The notes: generated from the sequence alone by a model not told the origin. A stretch of DNA of 64,000 nucleotides from Bufo bufo (GCF_905171765.1 NC_053391.1:152168839-152232838), one strand, 5' to 3'; counted from the stretch's first letter, positions 11,253 to 23,035 are shown. A program made the numbers and translations.

Positions 11253-11389
11253 CAGTGTTTCCCAACCAGTGTGCCTCCAGCTGTTGCAAAACTACAACTC
11301 CCAGCATGCCTGCACAGCCAAAGGCTGTCTGGGCATGCTGGGAGTTGTAGTTTTGCAACAGCTGGAGGCACACTGGTTGGGAAACACTG
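11253..11389. mobile_element. 137-bp palindromic hAT MITE
   Basis: The ends CAGTGTTTCCCAACCAGTGT and their exact inverse surround a near-perfect palindrome. An 8-bp target duplication ATCTAAAG is intact on both sides (11245-11252, 11390-11397). The 8-bp length places it with hAT. It sits inside the BEL/Pao polymerase relic and is therefore younger. Confidence 0.93.
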
Positions 11390-11719
11390 ATCTAAAGGAC
11401 TTGGATCTTAGCACCGACTCCCTTCCCATGCAGCGGAGTCTCGGTTTGCTCTGGGATTTAAAGGCAGACACAATCACCTTCCAAATCAGCAAGAAAGATA
11501 AGACCTTAACATGTAGAGGAGTTATGTCCACCATAAACAGCTTATATGATCCTCTGGGATTCGTAGCGCCTGTTAACATCCAAGGCAAAATAATGCTAAG
11601 GGACTTAACAACAGAGAAGTCTGACTGGGATATCCGCTTCCCATGGAGAAACAGGACCTGTGGACAGGTTGGAAGAAGTCTCTCGAAGCTTTGACCAGCC
11701 TTCATGTGGCACGACTCTA

Positions 11720-13282
11720 CACTGCGTGCAGAATTATTAGGCAAATTAGTATTTTGACCACATTATCCTCTTTATGCATGTTGTCTTACTCCAAGCTGTA
11801 TAGGCTCGAAAGCCTACTACCAATTAAGCATATTAGGTGATGTGCATCTCTGTAATGAGAAGGGGTGTGGTCTAATGACATCAACACCCTATATTAGGTG
11901 TGCATAATTATTAGGCAACTTCCTTTCCTTTGGCAAAATGGGTCAAAAGAAGGACTTGACAGGCTCAGAAAAGTCAAAAATAGTGAGATATCTTGCAGAG
12001 GGATGCAGCACTCTTAAAATTGCAAAGCTTCTGAAGCGTGATCATCGAGTAATCAAGCGTTTCATTCAAAATAGTCAACAGGGTCGCAAGAAGCGTGTGG
12101 AAAAACCAAGGCGCAAAATAACTGCCCATGAACTGAGAAAAGTCAAGCGTGCAGCTGCCAAGATGCCACTTGCCACCAGTTTGGCCATATTTCAGAGCTG
12201 CAACATCACTGGAGTGCCCAAAAGCACAAGGTGTGCAATACTCAGAGACATGGCCAAGGTAAGAAAGGCTGAAAGACGACCACCACTGAACAAGACACAC
12301 AAGCTGAAACGTCAAGACTGGGCAAAGAAATATCTCAAGACTGATTTTTCTAAGGTTTTATGGACTGATGAAATGAGAGTGAGTCTTGATGGGCCAGATG
12401 GATGGGCCCGTGGCTGGATTGGTAAAGGGCAGAGAGCTCCAGTCCGACTCAGACGCCAGCAAGGTGGAGGTGGAGTACTGGTTTGGGCTGGTATCATCAA
12501 AGATGAGCTTGTGGGGCCTTTTCGGGTTGAGGATGGAGTCAAGCTCAACTCCCAGTCCTACTGCCAGTTTCTGGAAGACACCTTCTTCAAGCAGTGGTAC
12601 AGGAAGAAGTCTGCATCCTTCAAGAAAAACATGATTTTCATGCAGGACAATGCTCCATCACACGCGTCCAAGTACTCCACAGCGTGGCTGGCAAGAAAGG
12701 GTATAAAAGAAGAAAATCTAATGACATGGCCTCCTTGTTCACCTGATCTGAACCCCATTGAGAACCTGTGGTCCATCATCAAATGTGAGATTTACAAGGA
12801 GGGAAAACAGTACACTTCTCTGAACAGTGTCTGGGAGGCTGTGGTTGCTGCTGCACGCAATGTTGATGGTGAACAGATCAAAACACTGACAGAATCCATG
12901 GATGGAAGGCTTTTGAGTGTCCTTGCAAAGAAAGGTGGCTATATTGGTCACTGATTTGTTTTTGTTTTGTTTTTGAATGTCAGAAATGTATATTTGTGAA
13001 TGTTGAGATGTTATATTGGGTTCACTGGTAAAAATAAATAATTGAAATGGGTATATATTTGTTTTTTGTTAAGTTGCCTAATAATTATGCACAGTAATAG
13101 TCACCTGCACACACAGATATCCCCCTAAAATAGCTAAAACTAAAAACAAACTAAAGACTACTTCCAAAAATATTCAGCTTTGATATTAATGAGTTTTTTG
13201 GGTTCATTGAGAACATGGTTGTTGTTCAATAATAAAATTAATCCTCAAAAATACAACTTGCCTAATAATTCTGCACTCCCTG
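11720..13282 (+). mobile_element. Tc1/mariner DD37E element, apparently complete (copy 1)
   Basis: The 1563-bp element is flanked by TA (11718-11719, 13283-13284). The left end begins CACTGCGTGCAGAATTATTA and the right end, inverted, begins CAGGGAGTGCAGAATTATTA. It encloses one intact transposase frame. It inserted into the BEL/Pao relic, which resumes directly afterwards. A second copy of identical length is at 34937-36499. Confidence 0.95.
11938..12954 (+). CDS. Tc1/mariner transposase, DD37E, intact 338 aa
   Basis: The enzyme cuts and pastes the surrounding element at TA sites. Residues 1-110 form paired helix-turn-helix DNA-binding domains, with a basic linker near residues 49-60 (RKKRVEKPRRK). 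The catalytic triad is complete: D144 in LWTDEM, D237 in FMQDNAPSH and E275 in NPIENLW. With 37 residues between the second Asp and the Glu, this is the DD37E class, for which vertebrate Tc1 families such as TRT have been described. The start codon lies ~20 bp after GGCAACTTCC and the length is normal for the superfamily. There is no stop or frameshift. Whether it is expressed or active is unknown. Confidence 0.93.
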   Translation: MGQKKDLTGSEKSKIVRYLAEGCSTLKIAKLLKRDHRVIKRFIQNSQQGRKKRVEKPRRKITAHELRKVKRAAAKMPLATSLAIFQSCNITGVPKSTRCAILRDMAKVRKAERRPPLNKTHKLKRQDWAKKYLKTDFSKVLWTDEMRVSLDGPDGWARGWIGKGQRAPVRLRRQQGGGGVLVWAGIIKDELVGPFRVEDGVKLNSQSYCQFLEDTFFKQWYRKKSASFKKNMIFMQDNAPSHASKYSTAWLARKGIKEENLMTWPPCSPDLNPIENLWSIIKCEIYKEGKQYTSLNSVWEAVVAAARNVDGEQIKTLTESMDGRLLSVLAKKGGYIGH

Positions 13283-13835
13283 TATGCTTCCGTGCCATCT
13301 ACTGAAGTCAAAATGAATGATTATATATTTTCTGTGATGCTTCAGTCAAGGCAATTGCTGCCATAGCATACCTACAGACCATTGATGTTAAAGAACAATG
13401 CCATATAGGATTTGTCATGAGCCGGACCAAACTGGCGCCACTCCGCAAACACACGATTTCCAGACTGGAGCTCTGCACTGCTGTGATTGCAGTAGAGTTG
13501 GCTGAACTTATAACAACAGGAATGAACCTGGAAATCAATGAAGTTGAGTTTTACATGGACAGAAAGTTAGTCCAAGGATATACAGTCAGGTCCATAAATA
13601 TTGGAACATCAACACAATTCGAAAATTTTTGGCTCTATACACCACCACAATGGATTTGAAATGAAATGAACAAGATGTGCTTTAACTGCAGACTGTCAGC
13701 TTTAATTTGAGGGTATTTACAACCAAATCAGGTGAACGGTGCAGGAATTACAACAGTTTGCATATGTGCCTCCCACTTGTTAAGGGACCAAAAGTAATGG
13801 GGCAGAATAATAATCATAAATCAAACTTTCACTTT

Positions 13836-14464
13836 TTAAAACTTGGTTGCAAATCCTTTCCAGTCAATTACAGCCTGAAGTCTGGAACGCATAGACATCA
13901 CCAGTCGCTGGGTTTCATTCCTGGTGATGCTCTGCCAGGCCTCTACTGCAACTGTCTTCAGTTCCTGCTTGTTCTTGGGGCATTTTCCCTTCAGTTTTGT
14001 CTTCAGCAAGTGAAATGCATGCTCAATCGGATTCAGGTCAGGTGATTGACTTGGCCATTGCATAACATTCCACTTCTTTCCCTTAAAAAGCTCTTTGGTT
14101 GCTTTTGCAGTATGCTTTGGGTCATTGTCCATCTGCACTGTGAAGCGCCGTCCAATGAGTTCTGAAGCATTTGTCTGAATATAAGCAGATAATATTGCCC
14201 GAAACACTTCAGAATTCATCCTGCTTTTGTCAACAGTCACATCATCATTAAATACAAGTGAACCTGTTCCATTGGCAGCCATACATGTCCACGCCATGAC
14301 ACTACCACCACCATGCTTCACTGATGAGGTGGTATGCTTAGGATCATGAGCAGTTCCTTTCCTTCTCCATACTCTTCTCTTCCCATCACTCTGGTACAAG
14401 TTGATTTTGGTCTCATTTGTCCATAGGATGTTGTTCCAGAACTGTGAAGGCTTTTTTAGATGTC
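13836..14464 (-). pseudogene. Tc1 DD34E transposase, C-terminal half
   Basis: It starts in HLKK, the break point shared with the other half, and runs through WNNILWTNETKINLYQSD to a stop at 13836. The second catalytic Asp (VQMDNDPKHT) and the Glu (SPDLNPIEH) are present with 34 residues between them. The first catalytic Asp of the family's WTDE motif is replaced by Asn (WTNE), so even the undivided enzyme would be predicted dead. Sequence upstream of the break on the minus strand belongs to the 538-bp repeat and only appears fused in frame. Confidence 0.9.
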
Positions 14465-14591
14465 CGAGTGCTGGTTGCAGAGTGCTATTGCATTTGTGTT
14501 CTTTTCTTTGTATATGTATTTCACCATAGCGATGTGCACCTGCATATAGGGTTGTGCTGACTGAATCCCCCACATTTTTTCTTTGTAGTAT

Positions 14592-15240
14592 TGTCACGAC
14601 CGCTATCCCAGCAGCAGTCGTGTCGCACCAGACGGAGGGGAAGGGGGACCCTTATCTACGGATGGGAAATAGAATGGCCACCCCTGACTAACCCTAAGCT
14701 GGCACCTGTCTGCCCTGATACCCTAGACGGAGTGTGAACCCGTGCGGCGAGCAGGATGCCTAAACCCTCAGACGCCCTAACAAGACTGGACTGGGGAAAG
14801 GCCGATGGGAGCGCTATTCACCATCACTCACGTCTAGGAAAACAAAAGGGGAAGACAGCAACAAACAAACAACAGCAGAGATAGACTTATCCAGTCACGA
14901 GCAGAGAAGGCGATCCCAAACACGACAGTCCACGCCGGACAAGAGCTCCACAGCAACACCATCAAACGATCTCCTTCAAAGGTCAGAGTAGCACTGGAAG
15001 TAAGGACTATATCTGGCAATGACTGCAAGTGAAACTGAAACTAATATAGTATCTGGGAGTGGCAGACAGGACTCACCTGAGAAGGATGCCTACAAACTCC
15101 TAGTCAGGACAAAAAGGTTCACAAGGCAAAACCTGGATGACATACCCTGAACCATGGAGCAAACTCACAAGCTATCGCGAGTAGCAAGTCGCTGCGACCT
15201 TCTCCTCCCAGACCTGTATGGATCAGTCACAGTCGTGACA
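14592..15240 (-). repeat. Chromovirus 3' LTR
   Basis: In element orientation it starts TGTCACGACTGTGACTGATC and ends GGTCGTGACA. The pol frame ends inside it at 15165. It differs from the other LTR at a small number of positions. Confidence 0.95.
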
Positions 15241-18200
15241 GTACCCCCCTTTCTACGAGGGGCCCCCGGACCCTCAAGACCAGGCCTCTCCGGATGGGAG
15301 CTATGAAAAGCCTGAATGAGTCTGTCCGCTTTTATCTCTGATGCTGGAACCCACATTCTCTCTTCGGAACCATAACCTTTCCAGTGCACCAGGTACTGAA
15401 GAGAGCGGCGAACATATCGTGAATCAACAATCTTTTCTACCTGAAACTCAAGACTGCCATCAACAACCACCGGTGGAGGCGGTAGCGGCAATGGTTCAGG
15501 AGGTTCTACATATCTCTTAAGCAGAGACCTGTGGAAGACATTATGGATCCTTAGAGTCTGAGGTAGCTCCAGACGAAAAGCCACCGGGTTAATGATCTTA
15601 ATTACCCTATAAGGACCAATAAATCTCGGACCTAATTTCCACGAGGGAACCTTCAACTTGATATTTCTGGTAGACAACCACACCAAGTCATTCACCCCAA
15701 GGTCCGGACCTTCAGAGCGCTTCCTATCAGCCACACGTTTGTATCTACCACCCATTCTCTTCAAACTTTCTTGCACACTCTGCCACACTGAAGAAAGTGA
15801 AGACGCAAATCGTTCCTCCTCGGGAATCCCAGACGGCCCCCCCTCACTAAACGTACAAAACTGAGGATGGAAACCATACGCACCAAAAAATGGTGACTTA
15901 TCGGTAGATTCTTGACGACGATTATTAATGGCAAACTCGGCTAACGGTAAATAAGATGACCATTCCTCCTGATTTTCGGAAACAAAGCATCTCAAATATG
16001 TCTCTAGGTTTTGATTTGTACGTTCAGTCTGACCGTTGGACTGTGGATGGAAAGATGAAGAAAACGACAGATGAACCCCTAAACGAGAACAAAAAGCTTT
16101 CCAAAATTTAGAAACAAATTGGGTACCACGATCCGAAACAATATCGGAAGGGACCCCGTGAAGCTTCACGATGTGGTCAATAAAAACCTGAGCCAGTGTG
16201 TTAGCATTAGGCAATGCGGCAAGAGCAATAAAGTGCACCATTTTACTGAATCTGTCAACAACTACAAGAATAACAGTCTTCCCCGCTGATACTGGTAGAT
16301 CCGTAATGAAATCCATTGATAGGTGCGTCCAAGGCCTGTTGGGGATGGCCAGAGGTAAAAGACGCCCTGCCGGACGAGTATGATCTACCTTAGAACGAGC
16401 ACAGGTAGCACATGCAGACACAAAATTCAACACCTCCTGGCGCCATTTAGGCCACCAGACCCGACGAGACACCCACTCAGAGGTTGCCCTACTACCTGGG
16501 TGTCCTGCCAGTGTGGAGTTATGGTGTTCTTTTAGTATCTCCAGTCGTAAATTTTCTGGCACAAACAGTTTACCCGAGGGGCAGGAGGCTGGGGCGTCCC
16601 CCTGAGCTTCCAACACCCTCCCCTCCAAACCTGAGTGTAATGCAGAGACCACCACCCCCTTTTGCAAAATGTGCTCTGGTACATCAACATCACCCCCTCC
16701 AGGAAATCTTCGGGACAATGCATCCGCCTTAGTATTTTTTGCCCCCGGGCGATAGGTTATTACAAAATTAAACCTAGTAAAAAATAACGACCACCAAGCC
16801 TGTCTAGGGGTGAGACGTTTAGCAGACTCCAGATATAATAAGTTTTTGTGATCAGTAATCACCGTGACGGGATGAACCGCCCCCTCCAAAAAATGACGCC
16901 ACTCCTCAAAGGCCAACTTAATAGCTAAAAGTTCCCTGTTGCCAATATCATAGTTCCTTTCTGCAGTAGACAACTTCTTCGAAAAGAAAGCACACGGACG
17001 CCATTCACCAGGGGACGGGCCCTGAGATAGTACCGCTCCCACCCCCACCTCTGATGCGTCAACCTCTACAATAAAAGGAAGTGAGACATCTGGCTGTACG
17101 AGAATAGGGGCCGAGATGAATCTCTCCTTCAGAGATGTAAAGGCAGTTTTGGCTGCATGTGACCATTTGGAAAAATCGGATCCCTTTCGGGTCATGTCCG
17201 TCAGTGGTTTGACCACCAAGGAATAGTTCTTAATAAACTTTCTATAAAAATGGGCAAACCCCAGGAAGCGTTGCAATGCTTCAGGTTCTCAGGCAGATCC
17301 CAGTCCATAATCGCCCGGACTTTCTCTGGATCCATGCGGAAACCTGAATCTGACAACACATACCCCAGAAATGGCAGTTCTTTTACGGCGAACACACATT
17401 TCTCTAATTTAGCAAACAATTTGTTAGCCCTTAATATCTGCAGCACTTGTCTCACATGGATCTTATGTGTATCCAGATCCGGGGAATAGACCAGGATGTC
17501 ATCAAGATATATCACAACAAATCTCCCGATAAGGTGACTAAAAATATCGTTGACAAAATGTTGGAACACCGCAGGCGCATTAGTAAGACCAAATGGCATG
17601 ACCAGATTTTCATAATGCCCTTCCGGAGTATTACAAGCCGTTTTCCACTCATCCCCCTCTTTGATGCGAACCAGGTTATAGGCTCCTCTGAGATCCATTT
17701 TGGAGAACCATTTAGCACCAGCATCCTGATTAAAGAGGTCGGGAATGAGAGGAAGAGGATAGGGATCTCGGATAGTTATCCGGTTTAATTCCCGGAAATC
17801 CAGGCAAGGACGCAGGCCCCCATCTTTCTTTTTAACGAAAAAGAACCCTGCAGCCACGGGTGAAGAAGAGGGTCTGATGTGTCCTTTAGCCAAACTCTCC
17901 GAAATATAATCTTGCATAGCCTTCCTCTCCGGGCCGGAAAGATTGTATAACCGGGTTTTAGGTAGTTTTGCCCCAGGTAATAGATTAATCGGGCAATCAT
18001 ATGGACGATGAGGTGGTAACCCCTGACAACCCTTCTCAGAGAACACATCCATAAAATCTGACAGAAAGGCAGGTAAAGATGTTACAGAGAGTGTAGAGCA
18101 CCTACTACTCAAGCAGTTGTCCTTACAATGTTCACTCCACTCCACAATCTCCCCGGCCTGCCAATCCACCACGGGATTGTGAGTCACCAGCCAGGGAAGC

Positions 18201-18499
18201 CCCAATACCATAGGAGCCGGAAGACCGTCCAGGACATAACAAAAGATATGCTCTTTATGGAGGTCCCCTACCTGCAGATGGATATTATGGATGATCTGAG
18301 TTAACTCTCTCTGAGTAAGAGGGGAGGAGTCGATGGCAAAAACAGGAATAGTTCTGCATACCGGTTCCGGAGTAAAACCCAGAGCCTGAGCAAACCGTGA
18401 ATCCACCAAGTTGACCCCCGCCCCACTGTCCAAAAAGACGGAACAGATCTCAGTTTTATTGCCCGCCTCAACGGTAGCGGACAACAAAAACTGAGACAT
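15165..18499 (-). pseudogene. Chromovirus pol: PR-RT-RNaseH-IN-chromodomain, one frameshift
   Basis: Domains follow in order from 18499: aspartic protease (FLDSGAGVNLVD); reverse transcriptase (FFFVKKKDGGLRPCLDFREL, FGLTNAPAVFQ and the catalytic VVIYLDDILVYS); RNase H (FIVEVDASEVGVGAVLSQG and ITDHKNLLYL); integrase with a His-His-Cys-Cys zinc region and D,D-35-E core (LSMDFITDLP, VSDRGTQF, QTERTNQNLE); and a chromodomain near the C-terminus (VEKIVDSR, YLVHWKGYG, MWVPASEI). A single-base shift at about 17270 separates the RT thumb from the rest, so frames 17201-18499 and 15165-17276 overlap. The protein ends within the 3' LTR. The remaining frames are long and clean. Confidence 0.95.
15241..15252 (-). 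other. Polypurine tract
   Basis: On the minus strand AAAGGGGGGTAC directly precedes the 3' LTR, the expected site for plus-strand priming. Confidence 0.85.
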
Positions 18500-18555
18500 G
18501 CGTATGGAGGAAACAAATACGCCCAGACTGTTTTCCTCCGCACAATCTGGGGACT

Positions 18556-19401
18556 CTAGTTTTCCGGCGGCTCCTTTGTTTGTGGTCTATTGGGTTCTGA
18601 GGGACAAACCTTTACAAAATGACCCCTCCCCCCACAACGAAAACAAACCTCTGACCTACGGCGGAACTTAGGAGGATTAACCATTCTAGTGGCGCCCCCT
18701 ATTTGCATTAGTTCGACTGGACCATAACAGACCGATCCCTGCCCTATAGAGGCCTCCGTAAAATTTAATAGTCTCTCCCTGAGTCGTCTGTCGATTCTTA
18801 TGGACAGAGACATAGCAGCCTCAAGAGACCCAGGGACCTCGTATACCGCCAGCGCGTCTTTTCATTTTTCAGACAACCCCTGGCAGAACTGACTCCTAAG
18901 GGCCGAGTCGTTCCATAACGTATCAGTAGCCCACCTACGGAATTCGGAACAATATAGTTCAGCAGACCGGTTCTCTTGCCGAAGTCTACGTAGCTTAGAC
19001 TCAGGGAGTGAGACCCTGTCCGGGTCATCATATACGAGACCCAGGGCTTCAAAAAACTCCTCCACTGATCGTAAGGCCGGAGAGTCTGATGGTAGGGAGA
19101 AAGCCCAAGCCTGCGGATCTCCTTGCAGGAGAGAAATTACAATGCCCACCCGTTGTTCCTTACCGCCGGAGGATCTAGGGCGTAACCTGAAGAACAATTT
19201 GCAAGCTTCTCTGAAGGTTACAAATTGGTCTCTCCCTCCTGAGAACCTATCAGGTAAAGCCACTTTTGGCTCAGGAGTACCTTGGTTTCCCGTTGCAACG
19301 GTGGAACCCAAGGATTGCTGCTGCAGCACTGTTGCTTTTAATCCTGCCACTTCAAGGGATAACCCCTGTTATTGTTTCGCCAAAACCGAAACCGGATCCA
19401 T
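18556..19401 (-). pseudogene. Chromovirus gag with zinc knuckle, two in-frame stops
   Basis: The most plausible start is the ATG at 19399-19401 (MDPVSVLAKQ). A TAA follows at 19369-19371 and a TGA at 18859-18861. Otherwise one frame continues to 18556. Capsid-type sequence (LPDRFSGGRDQFVTFREACK) is followed by a single CCHC knuckle, CFRCGGRGHFVKVC, for RNA binding. The layout matches sushi-ichi-like gag proteins. Pol begins 57 bp after the gag stop in another frame. Confidence 0.88.
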
Positions 19402-19439
19402 AGTGGAACAGACAAAATACAAAGCAAAACAGCAAGGAA

Positions 19440-19488
19440 AAAAAAAAAAAAAAAAGAAATGTCACTTTTTTTTTTTTTTTTTTTTAAA
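19440..19488. repeat. Poly-A then poly-T tract in the chromovirus leader
   Basis: A run of ~17 A is followed within 10 bp by ~21 T, between the 5' LTR and gag on the minus strand. It makes a potential hairpin in the leader. No convincing primer-binding site was found next to the LTR. Confidence 0.75.
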
Positions 19489-19500
19489 GGCCAGATATAC

Positions 19501-20149
19501 TGTCACGACCGCTATCCCAGCAGCAGTCGTTTCGCACCAGACGGAGGGGAAGGAGGACCCTTATCTACGGATGGGAAAAAGAATGGCCACCCCTGACTAA
19601 CCCTAAGCTGGCACCTGTCTGCCCTGATACCCTAGACGGAGTGTGAACCCGTGCGGCGAGCAGGATGCCTAAACCCTCAGTCGCCCTAACAAGACTGGAC
19701 TGGGGAAAGGCCGATGGGAGTGCTAGTCACCATCACTCACGTCTAGGAAAACAACAGAGGAAGACAGCAACAAACAAACAACAGCAGAGATAGACTTATC
19801 CAGTCACGAGCAGAGAAGGCGATCCCAAACACGACAGTCCACGCCGGACAAGAGCTCCACAGCAACACCATCAAACGATCTCCTTCAAAGGTCAGAGTAG
19901 CACTGGAAGTAAGGACTATATCTGGCAATGACTGCAAGTGAAACTGAAACTAATATAGTATCTGGGAGTGGCAGACAGGACTCACCTGAGAAGGATGCCT
20001 ACAAACTCCCAGTCAGGACAAAAAGGTTCACAAGGCAAAACCTGGATGACATACCCTGAACCATGGAGCAAACTCACAAGCTATCGCGAGTAGCAAGTCG
20101 CTGTGACCTTCTCCTCCCAGACCTGTCTGGATCAGTCACAGTCGCGACA
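19501..20149 (-). repeat. Chromovirus 5' LTR
   Basis: In element orientation it starts TGTCGCGACTGTGACTGATC and ends GGTCGTGACA. It is the partner of 14592-15240 and of the same length. Confidence 0.95.
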
Positions 20150-21860
20150 AGTATATATTGGAGGCGTGGCGATCTCCATGCAGTCATGCACACCTGACCA
20201 GCTAGTCTGCCCTGGAGGCTGGTTTTAAAGTCAGTATAAAACTGAGTCTACTTCTACAGGGCCTACCAGTAGCCATTTGGCTCCAGGATAAGTATATAGT
20301 GGGCTCAGCATGCATGTTGGTACTTGCATCCCTGGATCCGATGAAAGCTGTAACGGCACCGGACGGGGTTAAAAGCAGAGTGTGCCTGGCGTTCATGCTG
20401 TACCTGCGCTCCCTGGACTTTGTGTAGCTGTCATGGCCCATAAACAGGTAAGAACTAGTGTTAGGGACCACTCATAGAGGCGACCTTGACGTGGTGAGTG
20501 GCTTATTACGCTTTGGCCAAAATGTACACCAATGCCTCATTCAACATCCAGCATGGAGGCAGGGCGGAGTGCTGGTTGCAGAGTGCTATTGCATTTGTGT
20601 TCTTTTCTTTGTATATGTATTTCACCATAGCGATGTGCACCTGCATATAGGGTTGTGCTGACTGAATCGCCCACATTTTTTCTTTGTAGTATATATTGGA
20701 GGCGTGGCGATCTCCATGCAGTCATGCACACCTGACCAGCTAGTCTGCCCTGGAGGCTGGTTTTAAAGTCTGTATAAAACTGAGTCTACTTCTACAGGGC
20801 CTACCAGTAGCCATTTGGCTCCAGAAGAGGTATATAGTGGGCTCAGCATGCATGTTGGTACTTGCATCCCTGGATCCGATGAAAGCTGTAACGGCACCAG
20901 ACGGGGTTAAAAGCAGAGTGTGCCTGGCGTTCATGCTGTACCTGCGCTCCCTGGACTTTGTGTAGCTGTCATGGCCCATAAACAGGTAAGAACTAGTGTT
21001 AGGGACCACTCATAGAGGCGACCTTGACGTGGTGAGTGGCTTATTACGCTTTGGCCAAAATGTACACCAATGCCTCATTCAACATCCAGCATGGAGGCAG
21101 GGCGGAGTGCTGGTTGCAGAGTGCTATTGCATTTGTGTTCTTTTCTTTGTATATGTATTTCACCATAGCGATGTGCACCTGCATATAGGGTTGTGCTGAC
21201 TCAATCCCCCACATTTTTTCTTTGTAGTATATATTGGAGGCGTGGCGATCTCCATGCAGTCATGCACACCTGACCAGCTAGTCTGCCCTGGAGGCTGGTT
21301 TTAAAGTCAGTATAAAACTGAGTCTACTTCTACAGGGCCTACCAGTAGCCATTTGGCTCCAGAAGAGGTATATAGTGGGCTCAGCATGCATGTTGGTACT
21401 TGCATCCCTGGATCCGATGAAAGCTGTAACGGCACCAGACGGGGTTAAAAGCAGAGTGTGCCTGGCGTTCATGCTGTACCTGCGCTCCCTGGACTTTGTG
21501 TAGCTGTCATGGCCCATAAACAGGTAAGAACTAGTGTTAGGGACCACTCATAGAGGCGACCTTGACGTGGTGAGTGGCTTATTACGCTTTGGCCAAAATG
21601 TACACCAATGCCTCATTCAACATCCAGCATGGAGGCAGGGCGGAGTGCTGGTTGCAGAGTGCTATTGCCTTTGTGTTCTTTTCTTTGTATATGTATTTCG
21701 CCATAGCGATGTGCACCTGCATATAGGGTTGTGCTGACTGAATCCCCCACATTTTTTCTTTGTAGTATATATTGGAGGCGTGACGATCTCCATGCAGTCA
21801 TGCACACCTGACCAGCTAGTCTGCCCTGGAGGCTGGTTTTAAAGTCAGTATAAAACTGAG
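20150..21860. repeat. 538-bp tandem repeat array
   Basis: A little over three units have an exact 538-bp period (for example CATGGCCCATAAACAGG at about 20434, 20972 and 21510). Copies differ at only a few positions. Partial units are at 14465-14591 and 23036-23143. Each unit contains a CAG/GTAAGA donor-like site and TTTTTTCTTTGTAG acceptor-like sites. I see no tRNA- or 7SL-like promoter and no family I can name. Confidence 0.9.
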
Positions 21861-23035
21861 AAAAAGGTTACAGCCAGCTCACCTTCCGATCCTATACAGC
21901 GGTGCACGGGGCGGACTCAAGCCAGTCCAGTGGTAAATAGATGATCAAAAAATGCTCCGGCACTCGAGGACGTTCTGTGCAAAAAATCCCGGTCTTTATT
22001 ATCTTCACCAAAATACAGGTACAGACAGCAACAGTGACACAAGAACCCCACTGCTCCCCACGATCTACGCGTTTCGAACGCTATCGTTCTTACTCATGAT
22101 CTAAAGTGTCTGGCGTGCACCCCGCTGAAATAAGGCCCAACCTCAAGAAATCCGCCCATAAGGAGGAGTCTCAACCCGGGTGAGTCAAAAATCAGCACGG
22201 CTAACGCAAGACACCTGTGCACACAGGTTCACCCGTGACATAAAAACATTTCCATACCTGAAGTGCTACAACATGATTATATAATACAATACAACAGATA
22301 AAAAGTAGCAAGATGTGATTACTCAGCTCCAAAACAATGAACAACTGTGTTATACAAAAATGCATGTATACATAAAATTTATAGTTTGACATTCCAGCAA
22401 TTAAAATTTAAACACTGGGAATAAGCGAGTGGTATATATCATAAGGAAGAGCATGTCAGGGGGACTATGCATACATGCATGGACGCATACATGCATATAC
22501 ACACACGCATATACGCATATATATACACATACATGCGTGCGTCCCCACAGAGACGCACACATATAGCACTCACAGGGTTAATGTGGAGGGAAGTTGGTAA
22601 ACTTCCATGGCTCTATGTCAGCAAGGCCCCGGCGCAACAGGTTTCCCACAATGGGTTAAATGGGTAAACCATTGGAATATTCGCTCTCAATATCGCAATG
22701 TGTGAACAAAATCCAAATTTATATACAGAGATCGATCCAATATGTTGTAATATTTATGGTGCACAAGGGCATTTACCGACAGAGAGCACACCTCCACATC
22801 AGTCTATTGAGAAAAGACGCCCTGTCTAAACTCCGTCATATTTTCCAAGAAGACGGATTGGTCTGTAAAGAAAGACTAGACATGCTGTTTCAATATATTG
22901 TGATTTTGATGTTTTTTTATATATAGCCCTAGCATTATTAAGGCACTATAAAATAAAACTGAAACCCTATAGTGTACAGCTAAGACAAGTAGTTCATAAA
23001 AATTGTATACCGATGTGTTTTGTTATTATTATCCA
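21861..23035 (-). mobile_element. PLE-like terminal segment
   Basis: It contains TCTACGCGTTTCGAACGC (22065-22082), the same ACGCGTTTC core as the hammerhead-like motifs flanking PLE copies elsewhere here. A dinucleotide-rich patch of CATACATGCATATA type lies at 22467-22545. I could not find PLE protein motifs in it. It is flanked on both sides by the 538-bp repeat. Confidence 0.5.

Larger units (their letters stand above)
10600..13578 (+). pseudogene. BEL/Pao retrotransposon gag-pol relic
   Basis: Three dispersed parts lie in order. Near 10618-10790 is a Lys/Glu/Ala-rich gag-like stretch (AYLQASMEKLAAEKEAAAA). From 10867 is reverse transcriptase (WYHNNDPNEDIVEYRMRVHI, AIYGLRHSAREGEAKYGSD, FYVDDFL carrying the YVDD catalytic motif), then DPLGFVAPVNIQGKIMLRDL up to about 11695. 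After the Tc1 insertion, 13300-13578 encodes an RNase-H-like region (LAPLRKHTISRLELCTAVIA, FYMDRKLV). This order and wording match BEL/Pao polymerases. Stops, a gag-RT deletion junction, a hAT MITE and a complete Tc1 break the gene, and no LTRs are seen beside it. Confidence 0.8.
14592..20149 (-). mobile_element. Ty3/gypsy chromovirus, 5.56 kb
   Basis: Two 649-bp LTRs (14592-15240 and 19501-20149), a 5-bp target duplication AGTAT (14587-14591, 20150-20154), a polypurine tract and gag-pol frames are all present on the minus strand. It is inserted in the 538-bp repeat. The C-terminal chromodomain places it among chromoviruses, and the gag wording is close to the sushi-ichi-like group. The LTRs are very similar, so the insertion is fairly recent, although coding lesions are already present. 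Confidence 0.95.

Noticed and set aside
13836..14597. 253-codon minus-strand frame as a single Tc1 protein
   Set aside because: Its first ~45 residues are 538-bp repeat sequence beyond the 14-bp duplication; the in-frame fusion is accidental.
20150..21860. 538-bp units as snRNA, SINE or 5S-type genes
   Set aside because: Comparison by eye with U1-U6, 7SK, 7SL and tRNA box sequences gave no convincing match, and there is no poly-T terminator pattern per unit.
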